Shown here piece after piece: positions 15,649 to 24,651 of a DNA stretch of 64,000 nt. The translations under genes were made by a program, and so were the position numbers. This DNA comes from Dictyobacter kobayashii (GTDB taxonomy: Bacteria > Chloroflexota > Ktedonobacteria > Ktedonobacterales > Ktedonobacteraceae): positions 806,001 through 870,000 of the forward strand of contig NZ_BIFS01000002.1 in the NCBI RefSeq assembly GCF_003967555.1. Direction: 5' to 3'. Under the pieces are notes generated by a model. That model searched no databases, was not told the DNA's origin, and saw nothing but the letters and a program-made list of their open reading frames with translations. Within the stretch, counting starts at the first letter, position 1, and every line of letters begins with the position of its first letter.

Positions 15649-18327
15649 TTAGCTTAAGGAGAGCCAGGGCTGCCAGATGCCGGTTGAATACCAGGTTTGT
15701 TGTAAGACATTGTTGGCGGTGCGAGAAAAGACGTCGATGCGGCCATTGCCCCAGGTGGTGGTGGTGGGGCTGGTGGTCAGGACACCGGTCAGGGTCTGCC
15801 AGTCGTGCCAGGCGCCATCGAAGCTACGCTGCTGCAAGACATTACCGGCTCCGCGCACAAAGACATCCAGGTGATTAGCGCCAATTGAGACTGCGGCCGG
15901 GTCTGATTCGAAGGAGCCTCCCAGCGATTCCCAATCGTGCCAGGTCCCATCAAAGCCACGATGCCAGAGCGCACTATCAGCACCTCTGACAAAGACATCC
16001 AGCCGATTTGGTCCCCAGGTAGCAGCGGAAGGGCTGGAGAGCATGACTCCATCGAGGCGTTCCCAATCATGCCAGCTTCCATCGAAGGCCTTATGCCAGA
16101 GCGCGTTATCGACGCTGCGCGCAAAGATATCCAGTCGATTTGGTCCCCAGGAGACAGCACAGGGATCTGAGGTCAGCGAGCCTCCCAGTGACTCCCAGGG
16201 ATGCCAGCTCCCATCATACCAGGTATGCTGCAGGGTATTATCAGCGCCACGGGCAAAGGCGTCGAAGCGGCCCGGACTCCACGCGGTAACTACCGGATCA
16301 AAGGACAGGCCATCGAGCACATGTGCCCAGTCATGCCAGCTTCCATCATAGTGACGTTGCCATAAGCCACCGTCAGTTCCCCGCACAAAAAGATCCAATT
16401 GATTTGGTCCCCAGGAAACTACGGCTGGACGTGTTGGGCCCAGAACAATGGCATTCTGCGGTACCGCGGTTGGCGAAGGGGTCTGAGTCGAGGTCGGCGC
16501 AGGAGCTGGAGCCTGGTGATGTTGCGGTACAGATGTTGGAGCGGTCTCTTCTTTAGTCTGAAAGAGGCTCTGCCAGCTAGCCATAGCTACCACGCCAGCC
16601 ACACTGGCGGCAGCCACAGCAGCCAGGCTGCCAATTACGACGCGCCGCGAGACGACCGGCGAAGATTGTTGCATTGAAGGTGGGATCGCCGGCACCGACT
16701 GCGTCTGAATCAGCTTATGAGCAGCCGGTACCGACTGCGTAGAGTGTAAAGGCAAACGCTGGCTATTTGAACGCATATAAGGTGGTGGCAGCGACTCCTG
16801 CTGCGGATCTGGCGACACCAACGGAATAGAGAGTATTTTTCTGGCCGCAGGTACAGCCTTGTCAGACCAGAGATGTCTTACAGCAGGCACCGTCTGATCA
16901 ACCCAGAGATGTCTTACAGTGGGCACAGTTTGATCGACCCACAGATGTTTGATGGCGGGAGCCGCCTGAGCCTGCCATAGCTGCTTCAAAGCCGCCAATC
17001 TGGACTGATCCTGTCCAGCAGGGGCCAGTTGTATATCAATAACTGTGGCATCGGAGCCAGCCTGTTCATCGGGTGACATAAAGGATGAGAGCCGCAAAGG
17101 TCGCGCTCCATGCAGGCTATTCTCAGAAGGCTCAGCGGCATCGGAGGCATAATCAGCGAGTCGCCTGGTCGTCCCGGCCCCATGCGCAGGCAGCTTCAAA
17201 GAGGCTGGTGATAACGAAGCTGGCGCAGGACTCACCTCTTGTGAAGTTGCAGGCAGCAAGGCCTTTGATTTGGCAGATGATGGCAAACCAAATTGTGGCC
17301 GCACGATCTCTGACTTATTAGAAGGCGAGGAAAATGGTAAAGCAGATAAAGAGCCAGATGTTGGGCGCGGAGCCTCAGGTACCACAGGTACATCTAAAGG
17401 CGGCGTAGAGGGGGGCACCGCGAACTTCATTTGAGCGACAGATGGAGTGGGAGGAGGCAAAGATTCAGCAGAGATAACCGCCGCACCAGCTTGAGGAAAC
17501 GTAGCTGCGCACGCTTGCTCAAAAGCATGAGCAAAATCCAGCATCGACGGATAACGTTCCTCAGGTTTTTTGGCCAGCGCCTTCATCACAACATGCTCGA
17601 CCTCGGCTGTAATAGCGGCCTTATCCAGCAGCGACGGCGCTGAGATATGGACGTGCTGAAGGGCAATCTCCATATCTGAACCGCTAAAGGGAGGGGAACC
17701 ACACAGCCATTCATAGATGACGATCCCCAGGGAATACTGGTCGCTCGCAAAAACAGCATCGGCAGTAAACAGCTCTGGCGCCATATAGGTGGTCGTTCCA
17801 AGCGCCTCGCCACTATTTGCCCTGGGCAACATTGGATTGCTTGGCATGCTCTGTGTGGTTACGGCGATGCCAAAATCGCTCAGCATCAACTGCTGCTGCT
17901 CACCCAGGAGCATATTTTCAGGCTTCACATCACGATGAATAATCTTTTGCTCATGCGCGTATTGTAGGGCCTGGGCCATCTGCTTCACGTAGAGCGCAAC
18001 CGTCTGCAACGGTACCACGCTTCCCAAAGGATGGAGCCGGCGCAGCGAGCCATAGGGGGCATAGCCCATCACCAGAAAAGGCACATCATTCTCAATCCCA
18101 AAATCATGCACCAGCACAATATGCGGATGGCGTAGGCGAGCAATCGTTCGAGCTTCAGCCAGGAACGAACTGGGGGCCCCCTGACTCAAATGCAGGCGTA
18201 AGACCTTGATAGCCGCAGATGTTTTTAAATAAACATGCTCACCCAGGTATACATCGGCAAACCCACCCTGGCCGAGCAATTCTAGCAAGCGATAATTCCC
18301 CAACTTCTTGCTTACATCATAGGCCAT
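15649..18327 (-). CDS. Membrane Ser/Thr protein kinase with extracellular six-repeat lectin-like propeller
   Basis: An 892-residue receptor-type kinase. A complete Hanks-type domain occupies about 1-265: Gly loop GQGGFADVYLG, Lys in AAIKVL, HRDVKPENMLL, DFG and MAPELF. A long Pro/Ser-rich juxtamembrane stretch follows (about 270-560), within which HLWVDQTVP-like units repeat four times. One membrane helix comes next (VVIGSLAAVAAASVAGVVAM). The C-terminal 285 residues are six repeats of about 47 residues with the pattern WGPNRLDVFVRG...W....DG.WHDW, as in DUF346 / PLL-type fucose-binding propellers. It probably senses a glycan outside and phosphorylates cytoplasmic proteins. The ATG at 18327 has AGGAGGAGA upstream; an upstream in-frame ATG does not. 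Confidence 0.9.
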   Translation of the reverse strand: MAYDVSKKLGNYRLLELLGQGGFADVYLGEHVYLKTSAAIKVLRLHLSQGAPSSFLAEARTIARLRHPHIVLVHDFGIENDVPFLVMGYAPYGSLRRLHPLGSVVPLQTVALYVKQMAQALQYAHEQKIIHRDVKPENMLLGEQQQLMLSDFGIAVTTQSMPSNPMLPRANSGEALGTTTYMAPELFTADAVFASDQYSLGIVIYEWLCGSPPFSGSDMEIALQHVHISAPSLLDKAAITAEVEHVVMKALAKKPEERYPSMLDFAHAFEQACAATFPQAGAAVISAESLPPPTPSVAQMKFAVPPSTPPLDVPVVPEAPRPTSGSLSALPFSSPSNKSEIVRPQFGLPSSAKSKALLPATSQEVSPAPASLSPASLKLPAHGAGTTRRLADYASDAAEPSENSLHGARPLRLSSFMSPDEQAGSDATVIDIQLAPAGQDQSRLAALKQLWQAQAAPAIKHLWVDQTVPTVRHLWVDQTVPAVRHLWSDKAVPAARKILSIPLVSPDPQQESLPPPYMRSNSQRLPLHSTQSVPAAHKLIQTQSVPAIPPSMQQSSPVVSRRVVIGSLAAVAAASVAGVVAMASWQSLFQTKEETAPTSVPQHHQAPAPAPTSTQTPSPTAVPQNAIVLGPTRPAVVSWGPNQLDLFVRGTDGGLWQRHYDGSWHDWAHVLDGLSFDPVVTAWSPGRFDAFARGADNTLQHTWYDGSWHPWESLGGSLTSDPCAVSWGPNRLDIFARSVDNALWHKAFDGSWHDWERLDGVMLSSPSAATWGPNRLDVFVRGADSALWHRGFDGTWHDWESLGGSFESDPAAVSIGANHLDVFVRGAGNVLQQRSFDGAWHDWQTLTGVLTTSPTTTTWGNGRIDVFSRTANNVLQQTWYSTGIWQPWLSLS

Positions 18328-18522
18328 CGCAATTGTCTCCTCCTGCTCATACAAATATACTATTGAGCCTGTGGCCGCAAAAGCTAATCCGGGGTCAGGA
18401 TAACATCATAGGCCGAAAATCTGAATTACACAGGCAATTTCAATAATGCACGAGCAATACTATCTTACCATGAAGAGACGCTGGCGCTCCTATACTATAA
18501 GAAAGCGGGGCATAAAGTACTA

Positions 18523-18572
18523 TGCGGCCCCAGCAATAGGGCCGCAGCACGCTTATCCTCGCTGAGAGCGAG
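18523..18572 (-). terminator. Hairpins after the alpha/beta hydrolase gene
   Basis: TGCGGCCC (18523-18530) pairs with GGGCCGCA (18539-18546), and CTCGCTGAGAGCGAG at 18558-18572 forms a small second hairpin. Both lie just past the stop of the hydrolase gene on the minus strand. No clear T run is seen, so termination is tentative. Confidence 0.4.
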
Positions 18573-18612
18573 TAGAAATGAGATCTTACACAGACGGAAA
18601 CGCAATGCGCAC

Positions 18613-19476
18613 TTAGCGTTTAAGCCAGCTTAAGATGGTGCGCGAAACCAGGTCGGAGGCATCATGTTGCACGAAATGGCCGGCGCCCGGCACGGTCATC
18701 AGGGTCCAATCTTTTTCTACATATTCCCAGGTCGAATTCAAAGCATTGGGTAACAAGTAACGATCTTCCAAGCCGTGGATCTGCAAGACTGAGCACTGCA
18801 CTTTAGAGATCGGTGAGGTGATCTCATGATATGGTGGTCGCGGATAATTCTGTTTATAATACTGCAACATGCCCTCAAAGTCTGAGCGCTGGAAAGCTTC
18901 GATATAGTGAGCATGAGCTACCGGATCAGTCACCCAGGCACTCAAAGCTTCGGCTGAAAGCTGGGTATGGGCACCCTCCATCTGGAAGTTGCGGGCATAC
19001 TGACTATTTTGCTGCTGCTGAGGATTGTTAGCCAGCTCACGCGAAAAGCTCTTCGGGTGTGGCAGGTTTAAGATAACCAGGCGCTCGGTCATTTGAGGAA
19101 CATGGATAGCGAACTGCCAGGAAATAGCGCCGCCCCAATCGTGTCCGATAACAATCGCCTGTTGCTGTCCCTGGGATTTAATCACCGCCTGGATATCGCC
19201 TACCAGGTGTGGCATCGCATATTGAGAGCCATCTTTGGGCTTATCGCTCAAATTATAACCACGAAGGTCGAGCGCCACCACACGATAATAAGGGGCCAGT
19301 ACCAGCATCTGGTTGCGCCATGTATACCAGAAATCGGGGAAACCATGCACCATAACAACTAATGGGCCGCTCCCTAGAGCTGCATAGTGAATCTTGACGC
19401 CCTGATTCTCTGCATAACCATGCTCTACATAGCGTTCAATCTCGTTAGCTGAAACGCCCTCTGGAACCATTGCCAT
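18613..19476 (-). CDS. Alpha/beta hydrolase, epoxide hydrolase-like
   Basis: A 287-residue alpha/beta hydrolase of the epoxide hydrolase/haloalkane dehalogenase group. The oxyanion-hole motif is HGFPDFWYTWR, the nucleophile Asp lies in GHDWGGAIS, and the catalytic His in GAGHFVQHD near the end. A cap domain with Tyr residues fits between. An Asp nucleophile suggests epoxide or haloalkane hydrolysis rather than esterase activity. Substrate unknown. The start has AGAGGT at good spacing. It is cytoplasmic (no signal peptide). The next gene upstream is separated by 394 bp of repeats, so it is probably transcribed alone. Confidence 0.85.
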   Translation of the reverse strand: MAMVPEGVSANEIERYVEHGYAENQGVKIHYAALGSGPLVVMVHGFPDFWYTWRNQMLVLAPYYRVVALDLRGYNLSDKPKDGSQYAMPHLVGDIQAVIKSQGQQQAIVIGHDWGGAISWQFAIHVPQMTERLVILNLPHPKSFSRELANNPQQQQNSQYARNFQMEGAHTQLSAEALSAWVTDPVAHAHYIEAFQRSDFEGMLQYYKQNYPRPPYHEITSPISKVQCSVLQIHGLEDRYLLPNALNSTWEYVEKDWTLMTVPGAGHFVQHDASDLVSRTILSWLKR

Positions 19477-19533
19477 ATAATTACCTCTTTCTATATGCCC
19501 ATAATCATGGGAATTGTATCATTTACTAGAGTA

Positions 19534-19610
19534 CGTGCGCTGGCGCGCCCGAGCATAAGTGTGTTAGTACAGCAAATGTGCTGCGCACATTTGCTGTACT
19601 AACACACTTA
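19534..19610. repeat. Dispersed tagged hairpin
   Basis: A 26-bp perfect stem (19556-19581 with 19585-19610) is preceded by a full tag, ACGTGCGCTGGCGCGCCCGA, at 19533-19552. It lies 57 bp upstream of the hydrolase start. Confidence 0.85.
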
Positions 19611-19676
19611 TTTAACATTATAAAACCTTGATACAACAGCACATGTGGATAATTATTTTATCAAATAATACGTTAG

Positions 19677-19810
19677 TACTATTATTATTGATGCTTGCTT
19701 CATCTTGTATTCACTACTATTATTGTTGATACTCTCTTCATCTTGTATTCACTACTATTATTGTTGATACTCGCTTTGTCTTACCCGCACTAGTATTATT
19801 GATGCTGCAA
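19677..19810. repeat. 38-bp tandem repeat, three and a half units
   Basis: TACTATTATT-type starts at 19677, 19715, 19753 and 19791 give an exact 38-bp period. The last, partial unit is the left arm of the next hairpin. As at the window start, a tandem array has grown from a hairpin arm. Confidence 0.8.
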
Positions 19811-19871
19811 ATGTGCTCCGCACATTTGCAGCATCAATAATACTAGTGCGGGCGCGCATGCGCACGCCCGC
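19784..19871. repeat. Dispersed tagged hairpin abutting the R2lox stop codon
   Basis: A 33-bp perfect stem (19784-19816 with 19820-19852) is followed by the tag in reverse orientation (19850-19871). The last tag base is the first base of the stop codon of the oxidase gene on the minus strand, so the element sits exactly at the gene end. Confidence 0.88.
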
Positions 19872-20782
19872 TATTCAGAAAGATCCAACTGGCTTTGATA
19901 GAGCTGCTCAAGTGTCTGCTGACGCGCCTTCTCAATTTTTTGCATACGCTTACTGAACTGGCTCATGGCAAAACCGACGTAATCGGTCAAGCGGATACCA
20001 AAACGATTCTCTTCGCCCGCTGGCAACGAACTATCGGTTTCTTGAATAACGCCCAGTGCATAAGGGAGCAACTGATTCATACGCTCTTCAATCGTGCTCC
20101 ATAGAGTTGGGTCCTGAGCCACGAGGCGTGAGATCAGAAAAATGCCATAGGCGATATGCCGCGACTCATCACGCTTAACGTAGATGATACCCTGTTTCAG
20201 ACCGGGCATGATCTGGTTACGGTCCAGCATATCAAAATAGGCCTGATAGCCAGTCTCGGCCAGCACCCCTTCAACGATCATATTATAAGTAACGGCGGCA
20301 CGAGCCAGGGCAAGTGGTGAATTATCGGTGAACATGGCCGACATGGTTTGTGGCAACTCTTCATAAAATATTTTGCGGTAACTGGGCGAATGATAAACAT
20401 GTAAATCTCTGGCTACATGGGTTGCTTCATCTAAGAAGCGGCGAAAGAATTCGGTATGCTTGGCTTCTTCAAACAGGAACGTGGTCAGAAACATTTCCTC
20501 TTCAAGCTGGCCCTGCAGGGCAACGGCGGCGATCAAGGGCAATAGATCCAGCGTAACGCTTTCCTCGCCAGCCTGGAACAGAGAGGTCAGGGTTAATAAG
20601 GTCTCTTGTTCCTCGGGGCTGCACTGCTGCCAATCGAGGGCATCCTGGGTAAAATCAATACTACGCGGGTCCCAGGTACCGAGCTTTTTTGCTTTATGAT
20701 AGAGGCGCATAGGGAGGATGTCGTGTCGCAGTCCGAGGGTACCAGTTGTCTGGAAGTTAGAATGTTGGATAATGTAAGCCAT
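19871..20782 (-). CDS. R2-like ligand-binding oxidase (R2lox), Mn/Fe ferritin-like protein
   Basis: A 303-residue ferritin-like four-helix protein. All metal ligands of R2lox are present with constant spacing: Glu73, Glu106, His109, Glu171, Glu206 and His209. The Val76-Tyr166 pair that forms the ether cross-link in the Geobacillus enzyme is also kept, three residues after Glu73 and five before Glu171. This separates it from true ribonucleotide reductase R2, which has a radical Tyr instead. R2lox binds a long-chain fatty acid next to a Mn/Fe centre. The physiological reaction is unknown. It stands alone between two hairpin elements. The start ATG follows a purine-rich AGAAAGCAGG. Confidence 0.93.
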   Translation of the reverse strand: MAYIIQHSNFQTTGTLGLRHDILPMRLYHKAKKLGTWDPRSIDFTQDALDWQQCSPEEQETLLTLTSLFQAGEESVTLDLLPLIAAVALQGQLEEEMFLTTFLFEEAKHTEFFRRFLDEATHVARDLHVYHSPSYRKIFYEELPQTMSAMFTDNSPLALARAAVTYNMIVEGVLAETGYQAYFDMLDRNQIMPGLKQGIIYVKRDESRHIAYGIFLISRLVAQDPTLWSTIEERMNQLLPYALGVIQETDSSLPAGEENRFGIRLTDYVGFAMSQFSKRMQKIEKARQQTLEQLYQSQLDLSE

Positions 20783-20920
20783 CTGTTTACCTGCTTTCTC
20801 CCAAACTTTATAGTTTGAGAATAATTGTGTGTTGTTGCCAGGTATGTCAGTGTGCCTTTTTATATCTTTTATTGTACTGCTTTAAGCGTTGTAAAAGCTA
20901 TAGGGGATTTGTTGTTTTTG

Positions 20921-21005
20921 CGTGCGTGTGCTGCGCTCCCGCACTATATATTATATGTGGTGAAAAATGCGCACTGCGCATTTTTCACCACATATAATAT
21001 ATAGT
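20921..21005. repeat. Dispersed tagged hairpin
   Basis: A 31-bp perfect stem (20943-20973 with 20975-21005) has essentially no loop, and a decayed tag (GCGTGCGTGTGCTGCGCTCC) precedes it. It lies between the start of the oxidase gene and the stop of the VWA gene. Confidence 0.85.
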
Positions 21006-21027
21006 TGAATATCGACTATATTTAACC

Positions 21028-21972
21028 TTAGGGGAAGCGTTGGAACCAGCGTAGGCTGAGGCAGCCGGCGGTGAGGAAGAGGAGTATACCGAGAGCGCTG
21101 AGGAGGGCTGAGATTTCGGTGGGTTGGGTGACCCAGCTAATCTGGGAGCTCAGATCGGAATAGATCTGTTGGAGGGTTCTGCTAGCACCGGCGTAGAAGT
21201 AGTGTCCGTTAGCCTGATTGGCGATGGCTTTTAAGGCGTCTTCGTCCAGTCCTGAGCCGGGTCGGCCTTCATTGGGGGGTGAGGTGCTGCGCAGGCCAAC
21301 GCCAACTGTATTGACTTTAACATGGGCCTGCCGCGCCCGCAAGGCGGCTAGCATGGGATCTGATCCCATGTTATTCGCTCCGTCCGAGAGCAGCACGATG
21401 GTTGCGGGGATAGTGGCTCCATTATTTCCGTGCTGTTGCTGCAATTGATCAAGGGCTACATTCAAGCCATCTCCAATGGCGGTGCCACCACCTGGCAGCA
21501 AGGTATCAATTGAGCGCTGAACCATTTCATGGTCGCCGGTTAAAGGTGCACGGACCAGGGCGACGTTATTAAAGCTAACCACCCCGACCTGAACATTAGC
21601 GGGCAAGGCGCTGACAAACAGATGCGCGGCCTGGCGAGCGGCCATGATACGGCTCGGGGCCATATCCTGTGAGCTCATTGAGCCTGAGACATCAAATACC
21701 AGCATCACACTGGCACGATCAAGCGGGACCGCGATAACAGCCACCGGGCGGGCCATGCCTACAATCAGGGTGATCAGCGCGAACGCGAAAAGGAGTGGTG
21801 GAATATGGCGCCGCATGCCAGGTCCTTTGCCCGCCACGCGCTCAAGCAAAGATAGGTTGGTAAAGCGCACAGCATAGCTGCGACGCCGCTTCTGGGCTGC
21901 TAGATAGAGCCATGCCAGCAATGGTAAAAGGGCCAGCGCAATAAGACAGAGAGGCCATTGGAAGGTTATCAT
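21028..21972 (-). CDS. VWA-domain membrane protein, BatA-like
   Basis: A 314-residue protein with two N-terminal membrane helices (about 7-25 and 58-77), a von Willebrand A domain with a full MIDAS (DVSGSMSSQ, a Thr, and LSDGANNMG), and a C-terminal helix. It resembles the BatA proteins of MoxR-linked operons, which are thought to help assemble or activate a protein complex at the membrane. The start overlaps the stop of the DUF58 gene by four bases. Partners are the DUF58 and MoxR proteins encoded upstream. Confidence 0.9.
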   Translation of the reverse strand: MITFQWPLCLIALALLPLLAWLYLAAQKRRRSYAVRFTNLSLLERVAGKGPGMRRHIPPLLFAFALITLIVGMARPVAVIAVPLDRASVMLVFDVSGSMSSQDMAPSRIMAARQAAHLFVSALPANVQVGVVSFNNVALVRAPLTGDHEMVQRSIDTLLPGGGTAIGDGLNVALDQLQQQHGNNGATIPATIVLLSDGANNMGSDPMLAALRARQAHVKVNTVGVGLRSTSPPNEGRPGSGLDEDALKAIANQANGHYFYAGASRTLQQIYSDLSSQISWVTQPTEISALLSALGILLFLTAGCLSLRWFQRFP

Positions 21973-23006
21973 ATATCCCCCTTCCCAGAGACGGCCACCG
22001 GTGCTCGGCGCGACCAGGGTTGACGCAGCCTGCGCGCACGCCTGGTCTGTAGGAAGCTGACCAGGCTGGTGATAGTCTCTTCATCGGTCCGTATCTGGAG
22101 CAATTCGACGCCACACTTCATCAGGTCGGTATGCAACTGCTCGGTTTGCAAGAGGGCCGCCTGCCCAAAACGCTCACGCAAGCGGGCATCCGAAGTATCT
22201 ACAAACAGTTGCCGGCCGGTTTCTGGGTCTTCCAGGGTCACCAATCCAACATCGGGTAATGCGCCTTCCCGTGGATCAAGCAGGCGCACAGCGACCACTT
22301 CATGGCGCTGCGCCAATTTGCCAAGCGCCCCCTGCCAACCGGCAGAAACCAGGAAATCAGAGACAATGATCACCAGCGCACGACGGCGTATCACAGTCTG
22401 AACTTTAGTCAAAGCAGCCACCAGGTCGGTAGTTCCAGCACAGGCATCGTCATCGTGGGGTACCTGGCGGATGCGGGCTAACAGCTGAAGCAGGTGCTGT
22501 TGACCAACAGCGGGCGGGATAATAGTCAGGGGTTTCTCCGCGAAGAGAAGTGCTCCCAGGCGATTGCCTGCTCGGTTAAGCAGTTGGCCAGCCAGGGCAG
22601 TCAATTCAAGCGCGCGATCCAGTTTAAGACAGTCGGCCGTCCCCCAACGCGTTGAGGCACTCAGGTCCAATAAGAACCATACATCGGCCGCCCGCTCGAC
22701 ATAGGCCTCGCGTACCATCGGCACTTCAGTACGTGCCGAGATATTCCAATCGATAAAGCGAATATCGTCTCCCGGCTGGTACGCACGAATCTCCGAAAAC
22801 TCAACGCCGGGACCCAAAAATCGCGAATGTTCACTGCCACCCAGATAGCTAGCCAGGGGCCGCAACAAGCGCCAATTCAGGCGGCGCAACAACTGATCAG
22901 AAGAGCTCAGAGTCGCCCTTTGTTGTTGTGAAGGATATTCCAGAGTATCAAGATCAAGGGATGATGGAGTTCTGAATAGCTTCAGGAAATGCTTATCAAG
23001 CCACAT
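21969..23006 (-). CDS. DUF58 protein of a MoxR operon
   Basis: A 345-residue protein with the DUF58 signature (FSEIRAYQPGDDIRFIDWN) at about 70-90, followed by a degenerate VWA-like fold with FLLDLSAST. DUF58 proteins are constant companions of MoxR ATPases and VWA proteins. It overlaps the MoxR gene by 11 bases and the BatA-like gene by four, so the three are translationally coupled. It has no membrane helix and is probably cytoplasmic. Its molecular role is not established. Confidence 0.9.
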   Translation of the reverse strand: MWLDKHFLKLFRTPSSLDLDTLEYPSQQQRATLSSSDQLLRRLNWRLLRPLASYLGGSEHSRFLGPGVEFSEIRAYQPGDDIRFIDWNISARTEVPMVREAYVERAADVWFLLDLSASTRWGTADCLKLDRALELTALAGQLLNRAGNRLGALLFAEKPLTIIPPAVGQQHLLQLLARIRQVPHDDDACAGTTDLVAALTKVQTVIRRRALVIIVSDFLVSAGWQGALGKLAQRHEVVAVRLLDPREGALPDVGLVTLEDPETGRQLFVDTSDARLRERFGQAALLQTEQLHTDLMKCGVELLQIRTDEETITSLVSFLQTRRARRLRQPWSRRAPVAVSGKGDI

Positions 23007-24009
23007 AGCGATCTCCTAGATCGATCTGAGGGGGTGGAAAGCGCCGCAACAGGTCAGACACCACAGTATCGGTAGACACACCACTGGCAACCGCCTCATA
23101 GCTCAATACCAACCGATGGCGTAATACATCTGGCACCAGGTCAGCGACATCGCGCGGTAGAGCATATGGTCGACCACGCACAAAAGCCAGCGCCCGCGCG
23201 CCCGCGATTAAATTAATAGAGGCACGAGGACTGGCGCCATACAGCAGCAAGTTCTGTAAATGATGCAGACCATGGCGCGCTGGCTCACGGGTTGCATGGA
23301 CCAGAGTCGCTGCATAAAACACCAGGTGAGGATCCACATAAACTTGATCCACCTGCTGCTGAAAAGCACGCAAATGATCTGGATTCAACAGGGTCTTTAA
23401 CTCAATATTGGTCCCCGTCACGCGCTCTACAATTACAATCTCATCTTCATACGAGGGATAATCGACCAGCACTTTAAACATAAAGCGATCCAATTGCGCT
23501 TCAGGAAGAGGATAGGTGCCATCTGATTCGATTGGATTCTGAGTGGCCAGCACTAAAAATGGATTGGGAACAAAATGCGTCTGTTTACCGATTGTAACCT
23601 GGCGCTCCTGCATAACTTCAAGCAGGGCCGATTGAACTTTAGCCGGCGCACGATTGATCTCGTCAGCCAGCAGGAGATTGACAAAAATGGGCCCCAGTTC
23701 AGTCATAAATTCAGCATTTTTAGCGTTATAGATACGCGTTCCGACCAGGTCAGCCGGTACCAGGTCAGGAGTAAACTGCACGCGCCCAAAGCTACCGCCG
23801 ATAACCTGGGCCAGCGCCTTTACCGTCGCCGTCTTTGCCAGGCCAGGCACTCCTTCCAACAGCACATGACCACGCGCCAATAAAGCCACCAACAAACGCT
23901 CCAAAAGGTGATCCTGTCCAACAATCAGACGCTTTACTTCGAACAATACCGGCTCAATCAGTGAAGGTTGAGCTAGAGGGGGCGCAAATGGCCGCTGAGG
24001 ATGAGTCAT
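22996..24009 (-). CDS. MoxR-family AAA+ ATPase
   Basis: A 337-residue AAA+ chaperone-type ATPase. Walker A is GVPGLAKT, Walker B is LLADEINRAP, and sensor 1 is LATQNPIE. The C-terminal lid domain is present (ASPRASINL). MoxR proteins remodel or insert cofactors into partner complexes together with VWA proteins, here those encoded downstream. I prefer the ATG at 24009, because AAAGGA lies eight bases upstream, over an ATG two codons earlier. It is the first gene of a three-gene operon. Confidence 0.93.
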   Translation of the reverse strand: MTHPQRPFAPPLAQPSLIEPVLFEVKRLIVGQDHLLERLLVALLARGHVLLEGVPGLAKTATVKALAQVIGGSFGRVQFTPDLVPADLVGTRIYNAKNAEFMTELGPIFVNLLLADEINRAPAKVQSALLEVMQERQVTIGKQTHFVPNPFLVLATQNPIESDGTYPLPEAQLDRFMFKVLVDYPSYEDEIVIVERVTGTNIELKTLLNPDHLRAFQQQVDQVYVDPHLVFYAATLVHATREPARHGLHHLQNLLLYGASPRASINLIAGARALAFVRGRPYALPRDVADLVPDVLRHRLVLSYEAVASGVSTDTVVSDLLRRFPPPQIDLGDRYVA

Positions 24010-24651
24010 AAACATCGTCCTTTTCCATTCCGATTTTGAAATCTATTTTATTGGAAGCTATTGAAAAGCAATTGTAAACGCCGCCTGGACGCGGCTAGCT
24101 CCGCTGCCACGGGCTCAACTCTTCGAATGGATCAGTTTCGAGGGAACGGGTTCGCCTGTCAGGCAGCTACGCTCATACGATTGAATAGCATTTAATTGGA
24201 CATTGCTGCCGAGAGGGAGCATATATTACGTTCTACAACCACTCATCGACCAGAAATACGCTTTATACAATAATCCTGTATATAAGAAAGAAAACAAACA
24301 TGTAAATGGAAACAATGGAAACTGGAAAGCGAACAACATCGTGTACAGTTCAGGGATAGGAATGCTCCCGTCGATTTTGTCAGCAGTAGATGAGATCGCC
24401 TGACCGATATATGTATGTAGATGTTGAGAATGTGCCTTACTCCCATCATCATGGGAAGCGTGCCACTCATGCGTGGACGTGCGCTGGCGCACCCGAGCGT
24501 TTTTTCTTGTGTGGTGCAAAAAAGTGCGCGGGGCGCACTTTTTTGCACCACACAAGAAGAATTCTTGAGCGCCCTCCGCGCTCTTCACGCCTGCGTTTGA
24601 GCGCGGAGATCATGAGGATAAGACATATTCTGAATAGAGAGGATAGTTTGT
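24010..24651. other. 642-bp divergent intergenic region
   Basis: This lies between the divergent MoxR operon and the FAD oxidoreductase gene. The part from 24016 to 24470 shows nothing I can name. The rest is a tagged hairpin and the leader of the oxidoreductase gene. Confidence 0.6.
24475..24558. repeat. Dispersed tagged hairpin
   Basis: A 26-bp perfect stem (24504-24529 with 24533-24558) is preceded by the tag GGACGTGCGCTGGCGCACCC at 24475-24494. It lies about 95 bp upstream of the FAD oxidoreductase start, in a divergent promoter region. Confidence 0.85.

Noticed and set aside
20943..21005. Terminator of the R2lox or MoxR operon
   Set aside because: It lies upstream of the R2lox start and the stem belongs to the dispersed family. 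Position does not match a dedicated terminator.
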